Shown here: positions 1 to 8,469 of the stretch, piece by piece
Layout of the letters: each line of letters begins with the position of its first letter
How positions within the stretch are numbered: the stretch's first letter is position 1
Virus record (IMG/VR): IMGVR_UViG_3300020152_000002
Coordinates: 23,607 to 87,606 of that record
DNA: 64,000 nt
Reading direction: 5' to 3' (one strand)
Source of the DNA: a virus
The notes under the pieces: generated by a model
Databases searched by the model: none
The model's input: only the letters and a program-made list of their open reading frames with translations
What the model was told of the DNA's origin: nothing
Made by a program: the position numbers and the translations under genes

Positions 1-107
1 CTCTTGAGGCGTCGCAGGCTTCGCGCGCCGTTCGCGGCGCTTTCGTCGCGTGGCGAGATCGGAACGGCTGGCGGTTCTACCGCAACGGCCGCCGCATCGC
101 CGTCTAA
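1..107 (+). CDS. C-terminal end of an unidentified phage protein (cut by window edge)
   Basis: The frame that stops with TAA at 105-107 is open from the window edge and gives a 34-residue arginine-rich tail ending in RRIAV. No start lies inside the window, so this is the 3' end of a gene that begins upstream. The third codon positions are almost all G or C, as in the other genes, which supports coding. The stop codon sits inside a 21-bp sequence (98-118) repeated exactly at the end of the gene stopping at 975. Function cannot be told from so short a piece. Confidence 0.6.
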   Translation, partial: LEASQASRAVRGAFVAWRDRNGWRFYRNGRRIAV

Positions 108-145
108 CCCTTCACACAACCGGAACCGCGAAAGGAAACCGGACC

Positions 146-334
146 ATGAGCAAGAGCTTTCATTCCCGCCTTCGGGACGCGCTAGACGACGCGCATTGCG
201 GCGAAGGCCGCTTGAGCACGGTTGAGCACTATCGGCTTAAGCGCGCCATGCGCGAAGCCAATATGCGCGGCCGTCAGTTTCAGGACGCCGAAGAACTCGC
301 CGAGTTCATCGCAGGCGGGAGGCGCTTTCAATGA
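146..334 (+). CDS. small hypothetical phage protein (62 aa)
   Basis: Encodes a charged, helical, probably cytoplasmic 62-residue protein with many Arg, Glu and Ala residues and no membrane segment. I chose the ATG at 146 over the upstream in-frame start at 50, because AAAGGAAA (ribosome binding site) lies about 8 bases before it and the start at 50 would overlap the previous gene. Its stop overlaps the next gene's ATG by 4 bases, so the two are probably co-translated. No family recognised. Confidence 0.7.
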   Translation: MSKSFHSRLRDALDDAHCGEGRLSTVEHYRLKRAMREANMRGRQFQDAEELAEFIAGGRRFQ

Positions 335-975
335 GGCGCGTCGGAACCTTGGCGGAGGAATACCGCCGCAACCGTCAAACCGGCGCTTCCGCGCTTACCG
401 CCTATCAATGGGCGAAGTCCGCGCGCGAAACGTCCGCGTTCTGGTATCGCGCCGAAGGCGTCAGCAAATACAAAACCAGCTTTTGCAACGCGGACGGCGC
501 GGAAGTTTGGGAGATCGAAAGCAAGTCCGGCGCTATCCGCGCGGAAATCGCCATCATGCCGGATTATGACGGCGGGTTAGACTTCGATCACGGAACGGAA
601 GATTACGCGAGCTTCCGCCGTTACTTCCGCGAAACTGCCAAACTGGGCAAACACGCGGCGCACGTCGCGGCCGTCAAAGCCTTGCGGCAGTATGAAGAAG
701 ACCAGAAAGGCGAGAACAACGGCAGTTGCTACGGCGTCGCCGTCCGCGTCTTTCACAACGTCCCGCGCTTAGAGGCTGGCGAGCCGATAGGCGAGGACTC
801 GCTTTGGGGTATCTGCGTCAACGACGACGCGGAAGGCGAGCGTTATCTTTGGGAATGCGCCGCCCAAGTCTACGCCGAAGCAACTAGCGGCCTTTGCCGC
901 AAGATCAGGGACGCGCGCCGCGAAGCGTTCCGCGCCATCATGGCGGAAGCCTTCGCGGCTAACTTCGCCGTCTAA
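331..975 (+). CDS. hypothetical phage protein (214 aa)
   Basis: A soluble 214-residue protein with mixed helix and strand composition. It has several aromatic-rich stretches (for example residues 25-45) and a helical, arginine-rich C-terminus. No catalytic motif, signal peptide or membrane span is visible. The ATG overlaps the stop of the preceding gene by 4 bases, so it likely depends on translational coupling. The gene ends with the same FAV/IAV-stop junction and 21-bp repeat as the partial gene at the left edge. The function is unknown. The small, dense, early-type gene cluster is the kind of place where phages keep host-takeover or anti-defence proteins, but nothing in the sequence proves that here. 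Confidence 0.75.
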   Translation: MRRVGTLAEEYRRNRQTGASALTAYQWAKSARETSAFWYRAEGVSKYKTSFCNADGAEVWEIESKSGAIRAEIAIMPDYDGGLDFDHGTEDYASFRRYFRETAKLGKHAAHVAAVKALRQYEEDQKGENNGSCYGVAVRVFHNVPRLEAGEPIGEDSLWGICVNDDAEGERYLWECAAQVYAEATSGLCRKIRDARREAFRAIMAEAFAANFAV

Positions 976-1012
976 CCCTTCACACAGTCGAGACAGACAA
1001 GGAAACAAGCCA

Positions 1013-2440
1013 ATGGCTAAGGTCTTCAATAACAGCATGGTCGCGCACGTTTGGGCGCAAGGCGAACAGCCGTCCGGCCGTTCGCATAACGGCAACTTCT
1101 ACTTTGACGGCCGTATCCTCTACTCATACGGAAGTCACTTCGCGGTTGGCGTCCGCATGAACAACGCGCAAGCCGTCCTGAACTCGGATAGCTATTCGAT
1201 CAGCACGACGGGAATGCAAAGCGACGCCAGCCGCGCGACTATCCATTTCGAGACAGTCCGCGTTCCGAAGCTACAGGACATCGCGCGAGACCTTTCTTAC
1301 ATCGCCAATAACGGCGTGAAGGGCGGCCGAAGCGCGGACGCCGTGGCGGCCGTCATCCGGCATATCGAAACTCACGCGGCGGCGCTGCAATACAGGGCGC
1401 GCGGCGCTTGGGATTACAGCAAGTCGGAATATCCCGAAGCTGGCGAGGCGACGGCGGCCGAAACGCTCTTGCGGTTCTGCGGCATTCCGAAGGCGCGAGC
1501 CGCAGCCGCGATCAAGCGCGGACTGGCGAGCGCCGAAAAGCGCGCCAAGGCGGAAGCGGCTGATCAGCGGAAGCGCGACAAGGCGGAAGCCGTCGCCTTC
1601 GCGGACATGACGCCGAATGAGTTTGACGCGGTTATGGAGCGGCGTTTTCACGTCCGGCCGTTCAACGGCAACCGTTCAAACGACATCTATCAGGCGGAGG
1701 CTTTGCAGCGCGTCAGCAAGGCGCTTTTCCGCATGATCAAAACGGCGAAGGCGGAAAAGCTATCCGCCGCGCGCCTTGGCCGTTTGAAGGCGCATCGCGC
1801 GGGAGTTCTCGCCACGCTCAAAGCCTATAACGACGACGCGGCGGAATACGTCGCGCGGCAACACGCCGAACGCTTCGCCAACTGGGAAGCGCGCTACACG
1901 GCCGCGAAGGATGACGCCGAACGGCTCGCCGTCTGGCGGACAAACGGCGTCAGTTCGGCCGCCTATGCGGAAGGCTCGCCAGAGCGCGCCAAGCTAGAAG
2001 CGGCGGAAGCCGAAGGGCGCGCGCTGGATAGCGCCGACAGAATGGCGAAGGAACGCGAGCAACGCGAAGCGTGGTTGCGTGGCGAGGGTCCGGCGCGCGT
2101 GTATCTGTCGGGACCGAACGGGACGGCGCTAGTTCGCCGCTCGCCAGACGGCGAACGGCTGGAAACGTCGCAGGGCGCGGACGTGCCTTGGGATCACGCC
2201 GTCAAAGCCTTCCGCTTCATCCGTCTGTGTGTGGAGCGCGGCGAAGGCTTCAAGAGCAACGGCCGAACCGTCCGCGTCGGTCACTTCCGCGTGGATGAGA
2301 TCACGGCGGAAGGCGACATGCGCGCCGGTTGCCATCGCTTCTCTTGGGAAGCCATGCGCGAGCTTGCGGAGCGTGAAGGCGTCTTTGAGCTTCCGCCGTC
2401 TGCGGAGGCAGTCGAGACGCGCGAAGGCGTCGCGCATTGA
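1013..2440 (+). CDS. hypothetical phage protein with central coiled-coil (475 aa)
   Basis: A 475-residue protein. The N-terminal ~100 residues look like a compact globular domain rich in Asn, Tyr and Phe (residues 5-60). A long Ala/Lys/Glu/Arg-rich helical region follows (about 170-350, probable coiled coil), then a C-terminal domain of about 110 residues that includes a short strand-rich segment (AYLSGPNG-like). AAGGAAA stands about 9 bases before the ATG. It is preceded by a junction copied from the start of the window. Large hypothetical proteins with such an N-terminal domain are common in alphaproteobacterial and pseudomonad siphoviruses, but I know no assigned function. It is not obviously structural because it lies outside the morphogenesis block. 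Confidence 0.8.
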   Translation: MAKVFNNSMVAHVWAQGEQPSGRSHNGNFYFDGRILYSYGSHFAVGVRMNNAQAVLNSDSYSISTTGMQSDASRATIHFETVRVPKLQDIARDLSYIANNGVKGGRSADAVAAVIRHIETHAAALQYRARGAWDYSKSEYPEAGEATAAETLLRFCGIPKARAAAAIKRGLASAEKRAKAEAADQRKRDKAEAVAFADMTPNEFDAVMERRFHVRPFNGNRSNDIYQAEALQRVSKALFRMIKTAKAEKLSAARLGRLKAHRAGVLATLKAYNDDAAEYVARQHAERFANWEARYTAAKDDAERLAVWRTNGVSSAAYAEGSPERAKLEAAEAEGRALDSADRMAKEREQREAWLRGEGPARVYLSGPNGTALVRRSPDGERLETSQGADVPWDHAVKAFRFIRLCVERGEGFKSNGRTVRVGHFRVDEITAEGDMRAGCHRFSWEAMRELAEREGVFELPPSAEAVETREGVAH

Positions 2441-2634
2441 ACGTCTGTGACAACGCCAGACGCGACGCGCATCTAATGGCGAGGCGGGAACGTGACCGCC
2501 TCGCCATGCAAGCGACGCTTAAGCAGGCAAGGGCGGCCGTCCTAAGCAGCCGTCAGAACGCAGGGGTTAAGGGCGGGTTAATCGGCCTAGCCGTTGCGGT
2601 CATAACGTGGCCTTTTAGTCACATGAAGCAGTAA
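2437..2634 (+). CDS. small hypothetical protein with C-terminal hydrophobic segment (65 aa)
   Basis: Starts with TTG at 2437, overlapping the previous stop by 4 bases, or alternatively with ATG at 2476 (52 residues). The first ~45 residues are basic and helical. Residues 45-60 (GGLIGLAVAVITWPF) form one short hydrophobic stretch that could insert in the membrane. No homologue recognised. Coding status rests on the open frame, coupling and composition, so confidence is moderate. It is the last gene before a 432-bp non-coding stretch. Confidence 0.5.
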   Translation: MNVCDNARRDAHLMARRERDRLAMQATLKQARAAVLSSRQNAGVKGGLIGLAVAVITWPFSHMKQ

Positions 2635-3066
2635 GCCAGTAGAGGCAGAGTAGAGCGCAAGTAATCGCAGCCAATGAGCGAAGCGGTTACTTGCGTTCAT
2701 CTGTTCAATGTCAGTTGAGCACAAGTAAGAGGGAAGATGAGCCAAGCATTCAAAACCCGAATCCCCCAATGGCACAGTAGAGCGGGGTTCGGCCGGGCTC
2801 GACAGCGAATGTGTCTACGCAACCCGTAAAATAGTTCAAAAAGGATCGCCAAAAGTGCAAAACAAGGCAGTCCTGAATAAAAAGCATGTGTTCGCTGTAT
2901 TTTAATCGCAGAATGCCCCAAATCGCCCTAATAGACCGCCTTCGAGCGCAGATTTTTCAGAAATAGGAGCCGAAAAAGCTCCAAATGCGCCAATCTGAAT
3001 AAAATCCCCGCCTTGCCCGGCCCAAATCGCCTTGACGCCGCAGCGTCCGGCAAGCATTTTCGGCGC
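2635..3066. other. non-coding region, possible packaging (cos/pac) or control region before terS
   Basis: No convincing gene is present on either strand in these 432 bases, which are visibly richer in A and T than the rest of the window. They contain a 12-bp hairpin (arms 2657-2668 and 2683-2694, one G-T pair, 14-base loop). GCACAAGTAAG at 2714-2724 partly repeats its left arm. Two copies of CCCAAATCGCC lie at 2917-2927 and 3021-3031, with a weaker relative near 2980. There is an AT-rich stretch (TATTTTAAT around 2898) that could act as a promoter -10. Packaging sites usually lie beside or inside terS, so a cos/pac role is plausible by position only. Confidence 0.4.
2657..2694. repeat. 12-bp inverted repeat (hairpin) downstream of the left gene cluster
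   Basis: GCAAGTAATCGC at 2657-2668 pairs with GCGGTTACTTGC at 2683-2694: 11 Watson-Crick pairs and one G-T wobble, with a 14-base loop. There is no T-run after it, so it is a weak candidate for an intrinsic terminator. It could instead be a protein-binding palindrome. Confidence 0.6.
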
Positions 3067-3765
3067 ATGTCCGCTCTCGCCCTCCAATCCGACGACTACA
3101 TGCGCGTCGAACCGCTCGGCCCCGCCGAGAAGGCGGAGATCGTAGACGCGCTCTACAAGCACTTCTCGATGCAGAAGGTCGTCGAAGCCACAGGCTACGA
3201 TCTGCGGCGGATTATGACCGCCATCGACGAAGACCCGGAGTTCTCGAACGCCATGGCGCTCGCCGAACGGCACCTGTCGGTGATCGGTGAGGACGAGCTT
3301 AAGCGCCGCGCGATCCACGGGGTCGATAGCGTCGTGGTCGCCAACGGCCGCGTCGTCTATCAGGTCGTGGACGGCGTTCGCCGCCCGATGGTCGAGACCA
3401 AATACAGCGACGCGCTGCTCAAGACCTATCTCGAAGCCAACCGGCGCGACAAGTTCGGTGCCAAGCTCGAAGTGACCACCACGCACAAGGGCGTCATCGC
3501 CCTGCCTGCGTTCTCGCCCGAGATGATGCAGCTTCTCTTGGCCGATGCCAGAGGGGAGCGCGTCGAACTGATCGTGGATCAGGAGATGGACGCCGAGGAC
3601 AAGCCGGAAGTGATCGACGCCGAATACAGCGTCGTCGGGGAAGCCGCCAACACGGACGCCGAGTTCGAGCGCGCCGATGATGAGACGATCCGTCAGCGCG
3701 TCCGGGAGATGACCCGCGAGACGGTCCCGGAGTCGGCCACGGAAGACGGCTTCGACATCCTGTGA
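3067..3765 (+). CDS. terS: terminase small subunit
   Basis: Placed immediately before terL with a 4-base stop/start overlap, the standard position of the small terminase, which recognises the packaging site on phage DNA and recruits the large subunit. The N-terminal ~60 residues (KHFSMQKVVEATGYDLRRI and following) look like the helix-turn-helix used for DNA binding. The middle is helical (oligomerisation). The acidic C-terminal ~60 residues would contact terL. I chose ATG 3067; an in-frame TTG at 3013 and an ATG at 3100 are alternatives, and none has a strong ribosome binding site. The protein ends in GFDIL, a tail shared with two replication proteins in this window. Family placement is by context and fold features rather than a diagnostic motif. 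Confidence 0.8.
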   Translation: MSALALQSDDYMRVEPLGPAEKAEIVDALYKHFSMQKVVEATGYDLRRIMTAIDEDPEFSNAMALAERHLSVIGEDELKRRAIHGVDSVVVANGRVVYQVVDGVRRPMVETKYSDALLKTYLEANRRDKFGAKLEVTTTHKGVIALPAFSPEMMQLLLADARGERVELIVDQEMDAEDKPEVIDAEYSVVGEAANTDAEFERADDETIRQRVREMTRETVPESATEDGFDIL

Positions 3766-5294
3766 AAATCCGGGTCTCGCCAGAGCTATACGCCGCCTAT
3801 CAGGCTGCGAAGAAGGCGTTCGACAACGCCGCGTGGCGTCCAAACAGCGTCGCCCAGTGCCTCGCCATCAACTGTCAGGAGCCCGAGCTACTGCTTGAGG
3901 GCAACCGAGGCGGCGGCAAGACGATCACGCTGCTGATGACCTACGCCGTCTACGTCGATAAGGGGTTCGGCGCGGCGTGGCGCGGGATCATCTTCCGTAA
4001 CACCTACAAGGCGCTGGAAGACATCATCAACCAGTCCAAAAAAGTGTTCTGGCGCATCTGGCCTGACGCGACCTTCAACGAGACGGAGCGTCTGTGGCGC
4101 TTCCCGAACGGTGAAAGCCTCAAGTTCTCGCAGTTCGCAACTCCCGACGACTATAACACATGGCACGGTCAGGAGTTTCCCTTCATCGGATGGGAAGAAC
4201 TGACGAACTATCCGACCGACGCCTGCTATCGGTCGATGATGTCGTGTAACCGCTCTAGCTCGCCGGGCATTCCGAAGATCATCCGCGCGACGACCAACCC
4301 GTCCGGTCCCGGCAAGCGGTGGGTGAAGAACCGCTGGCAACTGCCGACCATGCGGAACCAGTGTCTCGTCGATCTCAAGGACGAGGACGGTTACGAAGTC
4401 CCGAACAGGATGTCTCTGCACTTCAAGTTCGAGGACAACCTTGATCTGGTGCGCGTGGACCCGAAATACATGTCGCGGGTGCGGCAGTCGGCGGCGAACG
4501 CCGAAATCCGCAAGGCGTGGGTGGAAGGCGACTGGAACTCGAAGTCGGGCGGGTTCTTCGACGAGTGCTTCGAGCCGTCGATCCACATGATCCCGAAGTT
4601 CGTCATCCCGGAGGGCTGGAAGCTGTTCCGGGCTCTCGACTGGGGCTACAACGCGCCCTACAGCTACGGCGTCTACGCCGAGTGCCCGGAAACCACCATC
4701 GTCGATCTCGAACCCGAGCGGAAGATCATCAACGGCGTCGCGCACGACATCCCGCGCCAGATGTTGTTCATCAGGGGCGACATCGTGCGGGTGTTCGAGG
4801 ACTACGGCTGGGTGCCGACCAGTGGTCAGAACAAAGGCGTCCGGTTGTCACCGGCAGCGGCGGCCGAACGGTTCAAGATGCTCGAAATGAAGTGGGGCAT
4901 CCATAAGCTGATCAAGGGCGGCGTCGCCGGGGTCGATCTCTGGAACACGCAGACCGACGACAACGCCCCGATCCACCAGTTCGAGCTACGCGATCTCGAC
5001 ATGGACAAGGCAGACGTGAGCCGGGGTAGCCGGAAAGGCGGCCTGATGACGCTCGTCTCCTACCTAGAGAACGCGGTGCCCAAGGCAGTAGACGGGATGC
5101 GTCTTCCGAGGGAGAACCCGGCGCTGTTCTTCATCGAAGCCAACAACGCGCAGGCTCTACGCATCCTCTCCGAGATCACACCCGACCCGGAGAACCCCGA
5201 TGACTTCCACAAGGACGCGGAAGACCATATCATCGACGAAATCCGCTACATTCTGTCCCGGCGGGACCAGTCGGTCAGGCAGCATCACGCCTGA
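3762..5294 (+). CDS. terL: terminase large subunit (ATPase and nuclease)
   Basis: Motor that pumps DNA into the procapsid and cuts it at initiation and completion. The ATPase domain has Walker A GNRGGGKT (residues 47-54) and a Walker B-like FIGWEE (141-146) with the catalytic glutamate. The C-terminal RNase H-like nuclease shows acidic residues in ALDWGYN (Asp293) and in a late EDHIIDEIRY segment (Asp492). At 510 residues the length is normal. It starts at GTG 3762 overlapping the terS stop (GTGA), so translation is probably coupled. It would act at the portal vertex with the gene product of 5349-6908. Confidence 0.95.
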   Translation: MKIRVSPELYAAYQAAKKAFDNAAWRPNSVAQCLAINCQEPELLLEGNRGGGKTITLLMTYAVYVDKGFGAAWRGIIFRNTYKALEDIINQSKKVFWRIWPDATFNETERLWRFPNGESLKFSQFATPDDYNTWHGQEFPFIGWEELTNYPTDACYRSMMSCNRSSSPGIPKIIRATTNPSGPGKRWVKNRWQLPTMRNQCLVDLKDEDGYEVPNRMSLHFKFEDNLDLVRVDPKYMSRVRQSAANAEIRKAWVEGDWNSKSGGFFDECFEPSIHMIPKFVIPEGWKLFRALDWGYNAPYSYGVYAECPETTIVDLEPERKIINGVAHDIPRQMLFIRGDIVRVFEDYGWVPTSGQNKGVRLSPAAAAERFKMLEMKWGIHKLIKGGVAGVDLWNTQTDDNAPIHQFELRDLDMDKADVSRGSRKGGLMTLVSYLENAVPKAVDGMRLPRENPALFFIEANNAQALRILSEITPDPENPDDFHKDAEDHIIDEIRYILSRRDQSVRQHHA

Positions 5295-5310
5295 TCAGCG
5301 TGACGGCGGC

Positions 5311-5340
5311 TTGAAAACCCATCCACCCCTCGCGTAGGCT
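5311..5340 (+). promoter_or_regulatory. candidate promoter in front of the portal gene
   Basis: TTGAAA (5311-5316), an 18-base spacer and TAGGCT (5335-5340). A start of transcription 7-8 bases after the -10 would coincide with the portal ATG at 5349. That ATG has no visible ribosome binding site, so the message could be leaderless. The spacing fits sigma70-type promoters but the -10 is poor. This is inference. Confidence 0.35.
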
Positions 5341-5348
5341 CCCCGCCC

Positions 5349-6908
5349 ATGGCCCGACAACCCAAGTCCGTCGTAGACAATGCCCGGAGGCAGGCCCGCC
5401 AGACCAAGGCGGCGCTGGACCCCTCCACGCCTTCGCTCGACTACAAGGCGCTGCAAGGCGACTGGAACCTGATCTCGACGGTGCTGGGCGGCACGAAGTC
5501 GATGCGCGCGGCCGGGAAGTCCCTGCTGCCGCAGCACGAAGGCGAGAGCGATCTGCGCTACAAGGATCGCCTGAACAGCGCCACCTTCACGAACTACACG
5601 GCGCTGACGCTCGATCACTGGTGCGGCAAGCCGTTCTCGAAGCCCGCCGTCATCTCGAAGGACAGCGACCCCGACATCATCAAACTAGCGGCCGACATCG
5701 ACCTGTGTGGCTCCGAACTGACGGTGGTCCTGAAAGACTGGTTCACGAAGGGCATGGCGAAGCGCCGTGCCTACTGCCTCGTCGAGTATCCGAAGGTGCC
5801 GGATCACATTCGGGCTCGCGGCGTGACCTTGGCCGACGAACAGCGTCTCAATCTGCGCCCTTACTGGGTGATCATCCCGGCGGAGGCGATGATCGCGCCC
5901 CGCAAGGAGCGGGTGAACGGCGAAGACATCTTCACGAACGTCCGCTTCTACGACAACGAGACCTACTACGACGGTTTCGAGGAAAAGGTGCGGGTCCGCA
6001 TCCGCGAGATCGAACGTGCGGTCCTCGAACGCGACGAGTTCGGCGACGAAGTGAGCGTCGTCGTGCGGACGCGCCTTCACGTCAAGAAGGATCGCAACGA
6101 GTGGGACACGAAGGACTGGGAAACGGTCGATGCGCCGGATAACCTGATCACGCTCGTCGAGTTCGACACCGGCAAGCTCGAACTGCTCGATCTCGCCTAC
6201 CTGAACATCACGCACTGGCAGTCGGCGTCGGATCAACGCAACTGCCTGACCACCGCGCGCTTCCCGATCCTCGCGGCCAAGGGCGTCGCGGCGGATACGG
6301 TCGTGACCATCGGCCCCTACGCCTTCCTCGCGTCGAAGGACTCGAACAGCGAGTTCTACTACGTCGAGCACGGAGGCGCGGCGCTGGACGCCGGGCAGAC
6401 CGATCTCGACAAGCTCACCGAAGACATGGCGCTCTACGGGGCGGAGATGCTGAAACAGCGTCCCGACCGGGAGACCGCAACATCTCGGGTTCTGGACCAA
6501 GCAGAAAACACAGCCCCCTTGCAGGTGCATGTGTTCAACTTCATCAGCGCCGTCAACATGGCGCTGTATTACACCGCTCGTTGGCTGGACAAGCCCGAGA
6601 ACACGGTGGCGCGCATCGAGATGGATACTGACTTTGCGCTGTCGGCGGAAGCGACGCAAAAAGTCGATCACTTGAAGGAACTTCGCAAGTCGGGGGACAT
6701 TTCACGCAAGCAACTTCTCACTGGCATGAAAGAGGCCAAGGCTCTGCCCGACAGCTTCGACATCACCGCCAATGAGTCGGAGCTTGACGCGGAAGCCGAT
6801 GCCAAGGCCACAAAGGCGGCGGACGCGGCGAAGAAGCTGGCAGCCGCCAGTCCACCCAAACCCGCTCCGGGTAGTCCGGGCGGGAAGACCCCGGAGAAAG
6901 ACCAATGA
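5349..6908 (+). CDS. portal protein (DUF4055-type)
   Basis: Forms the dodecameric ring at one vertex of the head through which DNA enters and leaves. The 519-residue length, the position directly after terL and the sequence style (a conserved opening around residues 40-110 with DLRYKDRL and NYTALTLDHWCGKPF) match the DUF4055 family of phage portals. The centre is mixed alpha/beta and the C-terminal ~60 residues are Ala/Lys/Pro-rich and probably disordered. There is no good ribosome binding site before the ATG. The stop overlaps the next ATG by 4 bases. An alternative reading as another head-vertex protein is unlikely given the order terS-terL-portal. Confidence 0.85.
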   Translation: MARQPKSVVDNARRQARQTKAALDPSTPSLDYKALQGDWNLISTVLGGTKSMRAAGKSLLPQHEGESDLRYKDRLNSATFTNYTALTLDHWCGKPFSKPAVISKDSDPDIIKLAADIDLCGSELTVVLKDWFTKGMAKRRAYCLVEYPKVPDHIRARGVTLADEQRLNLRPYWVIIPAEAMIAPRKERVNGEDIFTNVRFYDNETYYDGFEEKVRVRIREIERAVLERDEFGDEVSVVVRTRLHVKKDRNEWDTKDWETVDAPDNLITLVEFDTGKLELLDLAYLNITHWQSASDQRNCLTTARFPILAAKGVAADTVVTIGPYAFLASKDSNSEFYYVEHGGAALDAGQTDLDKLTEDMALYGAEMLKQRPDRETATSRVLDQAENTAPLQVHVFNFISAVNMALYYTARWLDKPENTVARIEMDTDFALSAEATQKVDHLKELRKSGDISRKQLLTGMKEAKALPDSFDITANESELDAEADAKATKAADAAKKLAAASPPKPAPGSPGGKTPEKDQ

Positions 6909-7588
6909 ACAAGACCCCCTACGTCGGCATGACTGTCGTCGTCCATGATCGCGGCCGTCCGCAGGCCGGGCGCGATGTCCACCCCGCCATCATCACGCAG
7001 GTCGTGAACGAAGGTGCGGGCACCATCGCCGTCCGCGTCCTGCCCGAACAGGGCGTGGACTACCCGATCAAGGCCATCAACTACATGCACGGCGACGCCT
7101 ACATGGAGGGCCTGTCGTGGCGCTGGCCCGAAGACCCGTCCAAGGTCCAGACCGGCGCTGGCGAGGCCCGCACCCCGGCTCCGCAGGACGTGGCGGCCCC
7201 GACGCCGGGCGACCACGAGCCCCGCACCGTCGCCGGGAAGGAAGTCGCCAAGCCGGGCGACGCTCCGCAGGCCGGTCAGTCCAGCGACGTGACGGGCGAA
7301 GGCTCGCTCGCGGCGCAGGACGGCAACGCCGACGCGGCGGAAGGGGAGGGCGGCGACGATCCGTTCGCCAACCTGACCGACACCCCGCAGGACGGCAAGA
7401 AGCCCGCTGACGGTGCCGACAGCGCCTCGGTCGCCAACGCGGCCGGGAACGTCGCCGACACCGCCGCCGGAGCCGACGCCAACACGTCCGACGCGACGAA
7501 GGGCAGCCTGACGGCCGCCTCGGAAGGCGCGCAGAAGGCGGGCGACAAGGCCGCCGACAAGAAGGACGACGGCAAGAAGGCCAAGTAA
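6905..7588 (+). CDS. hypothetical head-region protein with low-complexity tail (227 aa)
   Basis: Two-part protein. The first ~80 residues are strand-rich (VGMTVVVHDRG..AIITQVV) and look like a small SH3/KOW-like barrel. Residues ~85-227 are almost only Ala, Gly, Asp, Lys and Pro, and are acidic in the middle and lysine-rich at the end. It is coupled to the portal gene by an ATGA overlap. The tail contains GDDPFANL, resembling the SDPFADL terminus of the product of 11213-11860. The role is unknown. Because of its place it could be a minor head or scaffold-associated protein. Confidence 0.7.
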   Translation: MNKTPYVGMTVVVHDRGRPQAGRDVHPAIITQVVNEGAGTIAVRVLPEQGVDYPIKAINYMHGDAYMEGLSWRWPEDPSKVQTGAGEARTPAPQDVAAPTPGDHEPRTVAGKEVAKPGDAPQAGQSSDVTGEGSLAAQDGNADAAEGEGGDDPFANLTDTPQDGKKPADGADSASVANAAGNVADTAAGADANTSDATKGSLTAASEGAQKAGDKAADKKDDGKKAK

Positions 7589-7599
7589 GCGTCTCGGAA

Positions 7600-7627
7600 G
7601 GCCGTCCCGGTTAGCGCCGGGACGGCC
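7600..7627 (+). terminator. GC-rich 11-bp hairpin after the 227-aa gene
   Basis: GGCCGTCCCGG (7600-7610) pairs perfectly with CCGGGACGGCC (7617-7627) around a 6-base loop. No U-tract follows, so it may attenuate or protect RNA ends rather than fully terminate before the lysis pair. Confidence 0.45.
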
Positions 7628-7651
7628 GACCACCCTCACGAGGACATCACC

Positions 7652-7840
7652 ATGGACCGTCTGGTTCGCATCATCTTTCTCATCGTTCTTCTCGCCGTCA
7701 TCGCCCTGTGTATCTGGCTACCGTCGCTGCTGCCGATGAACTGGCGCGCGGTCATCGGGTGGATCACGCTGTCCGGGGTCGGTATCGCGGCGGTGATCCT
7801 TCTCGTCGCGTGGAGCTACGCGACAGCCATGCGGTCATAG
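7652..7840 (+). CDS. two-helix small membrane protein, candidate holin
   Basis: A 62-residue protein made almost entirely of two hydrophobic helices (about residues 5-27 and 33-56) with a short connecting loop and charged ends. This is the size and topology of class II holins, which hole the inner membrane at lysis time. It lies 9 bases upstream of the endolysin gene, the classical holin-endolysin order. AGGA precedes the ATG. Holins have no signature motif, so the call rests on topology and neighbourhood. Membrane proteins at 35438-37525 are competing candidates. Confidence 0.55.
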   Translation: MDRLVRIIFLIVLLAVIALCIWLPSLLPMNWRAVIGWITLSGVGIAAVILLVAWSYATAMRS

Positions 7841-7849
7841 GAGCCGACC

Positions 7850-8455
7850 ATGAACCTGAACCCATTCGCAAACTGGAAAGCCCCCGGCGCGGCGAACGCC
7901 GTCCCCGGTGAAGGCCAGAAGGTCAATCCGGCCGCGCCGTTCGCAGCGGCCTATTGGATCGCGTGGGCGCTGCTGCAAGTCGGCACCCGTGAGATCGTCG
8001 GCCCGCGCCACTCCCCCGTCATCATGGGCTGGATCAGGGAACTCGGCGCGAAGGCGCTGGGCATTCAGGTCAACGACGACGAGACGCCGTGGTGCGGCAC
8101 ATTCGCCGCCATGGTGATGAAGATGGCGAGGCTGTCCATTCCGGCCATCGCCGTGAGAGCGTCCCAGTGGGGCAGGGCTGGAAACTGGGGCCGCGAACTG
8201 CTGGCACCGCGTCCGGGCTGCATCATGGTCTTCACGCGCAACGGCGGCGGTCACGTCGGCTTCTACATGGGGGAGACCCGGACGCACTTCCGCATTCTCG
8301 GCGGCAATCAGTCCAACAGCGTCAGCGAGACGTGGATCGCCAAGGATCGCTTGGCCGAAGGTGGGATGCGCTGGCCCAAGGGTGTGCCCCTGCCCGCCGC
8401 GCATCGCATCCATCTCAAGAGCGACGGCAAGCCCGCTTCGACCAACGAAGCGTAA
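7850..8455 (+). CDS. endolysin, TIGR02594-type cysteine peptidase/amidase
   Basis: Peptidoglycan-degrading enzyme acting on the cell wall at lysis. The sequence follows the TIGR02594 (NlpC/P60- and CHAP-like) pattern: TPWCGTF with the nucleophile Cys82, an invariant Ser-x-Trp-Gly segment (ASQWG), RPGCIMVF, then GGHVGFYMG with His135 and LGGNQ with Asn153 as the third catalytic residue. At 201 residues it is of normal length. No signal peptide is seen, so release through a holin is expected, consistent with the two-helix membrane protein just upstream. RBS GGAG lies at a good distance. Its place between portal and scaffold is unusual for a lysis gene. A virion-associated lysin is an alternative. 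Confidence 0.85.
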   Translation: MNLNPFANWKAPGAANAVPGEGQKVNPAAPFAAAYWIAWALLQVGTREIVGPRHSPVIMGWIRELGAKALGIQVNDDETPWCGTFAAMVMKMARLSIPAIAVRASQWGRAGNWGRELLAPRPGCIMVFTRNGGGHVGFYMGETRTHFRILGGNQSNSVSETWIAKDRLAEGGMRWPKGVPLPAAHRIHLKSDGKPASTNEA

Positions 8456-8469
8456 AAGCCCTCTCGACA

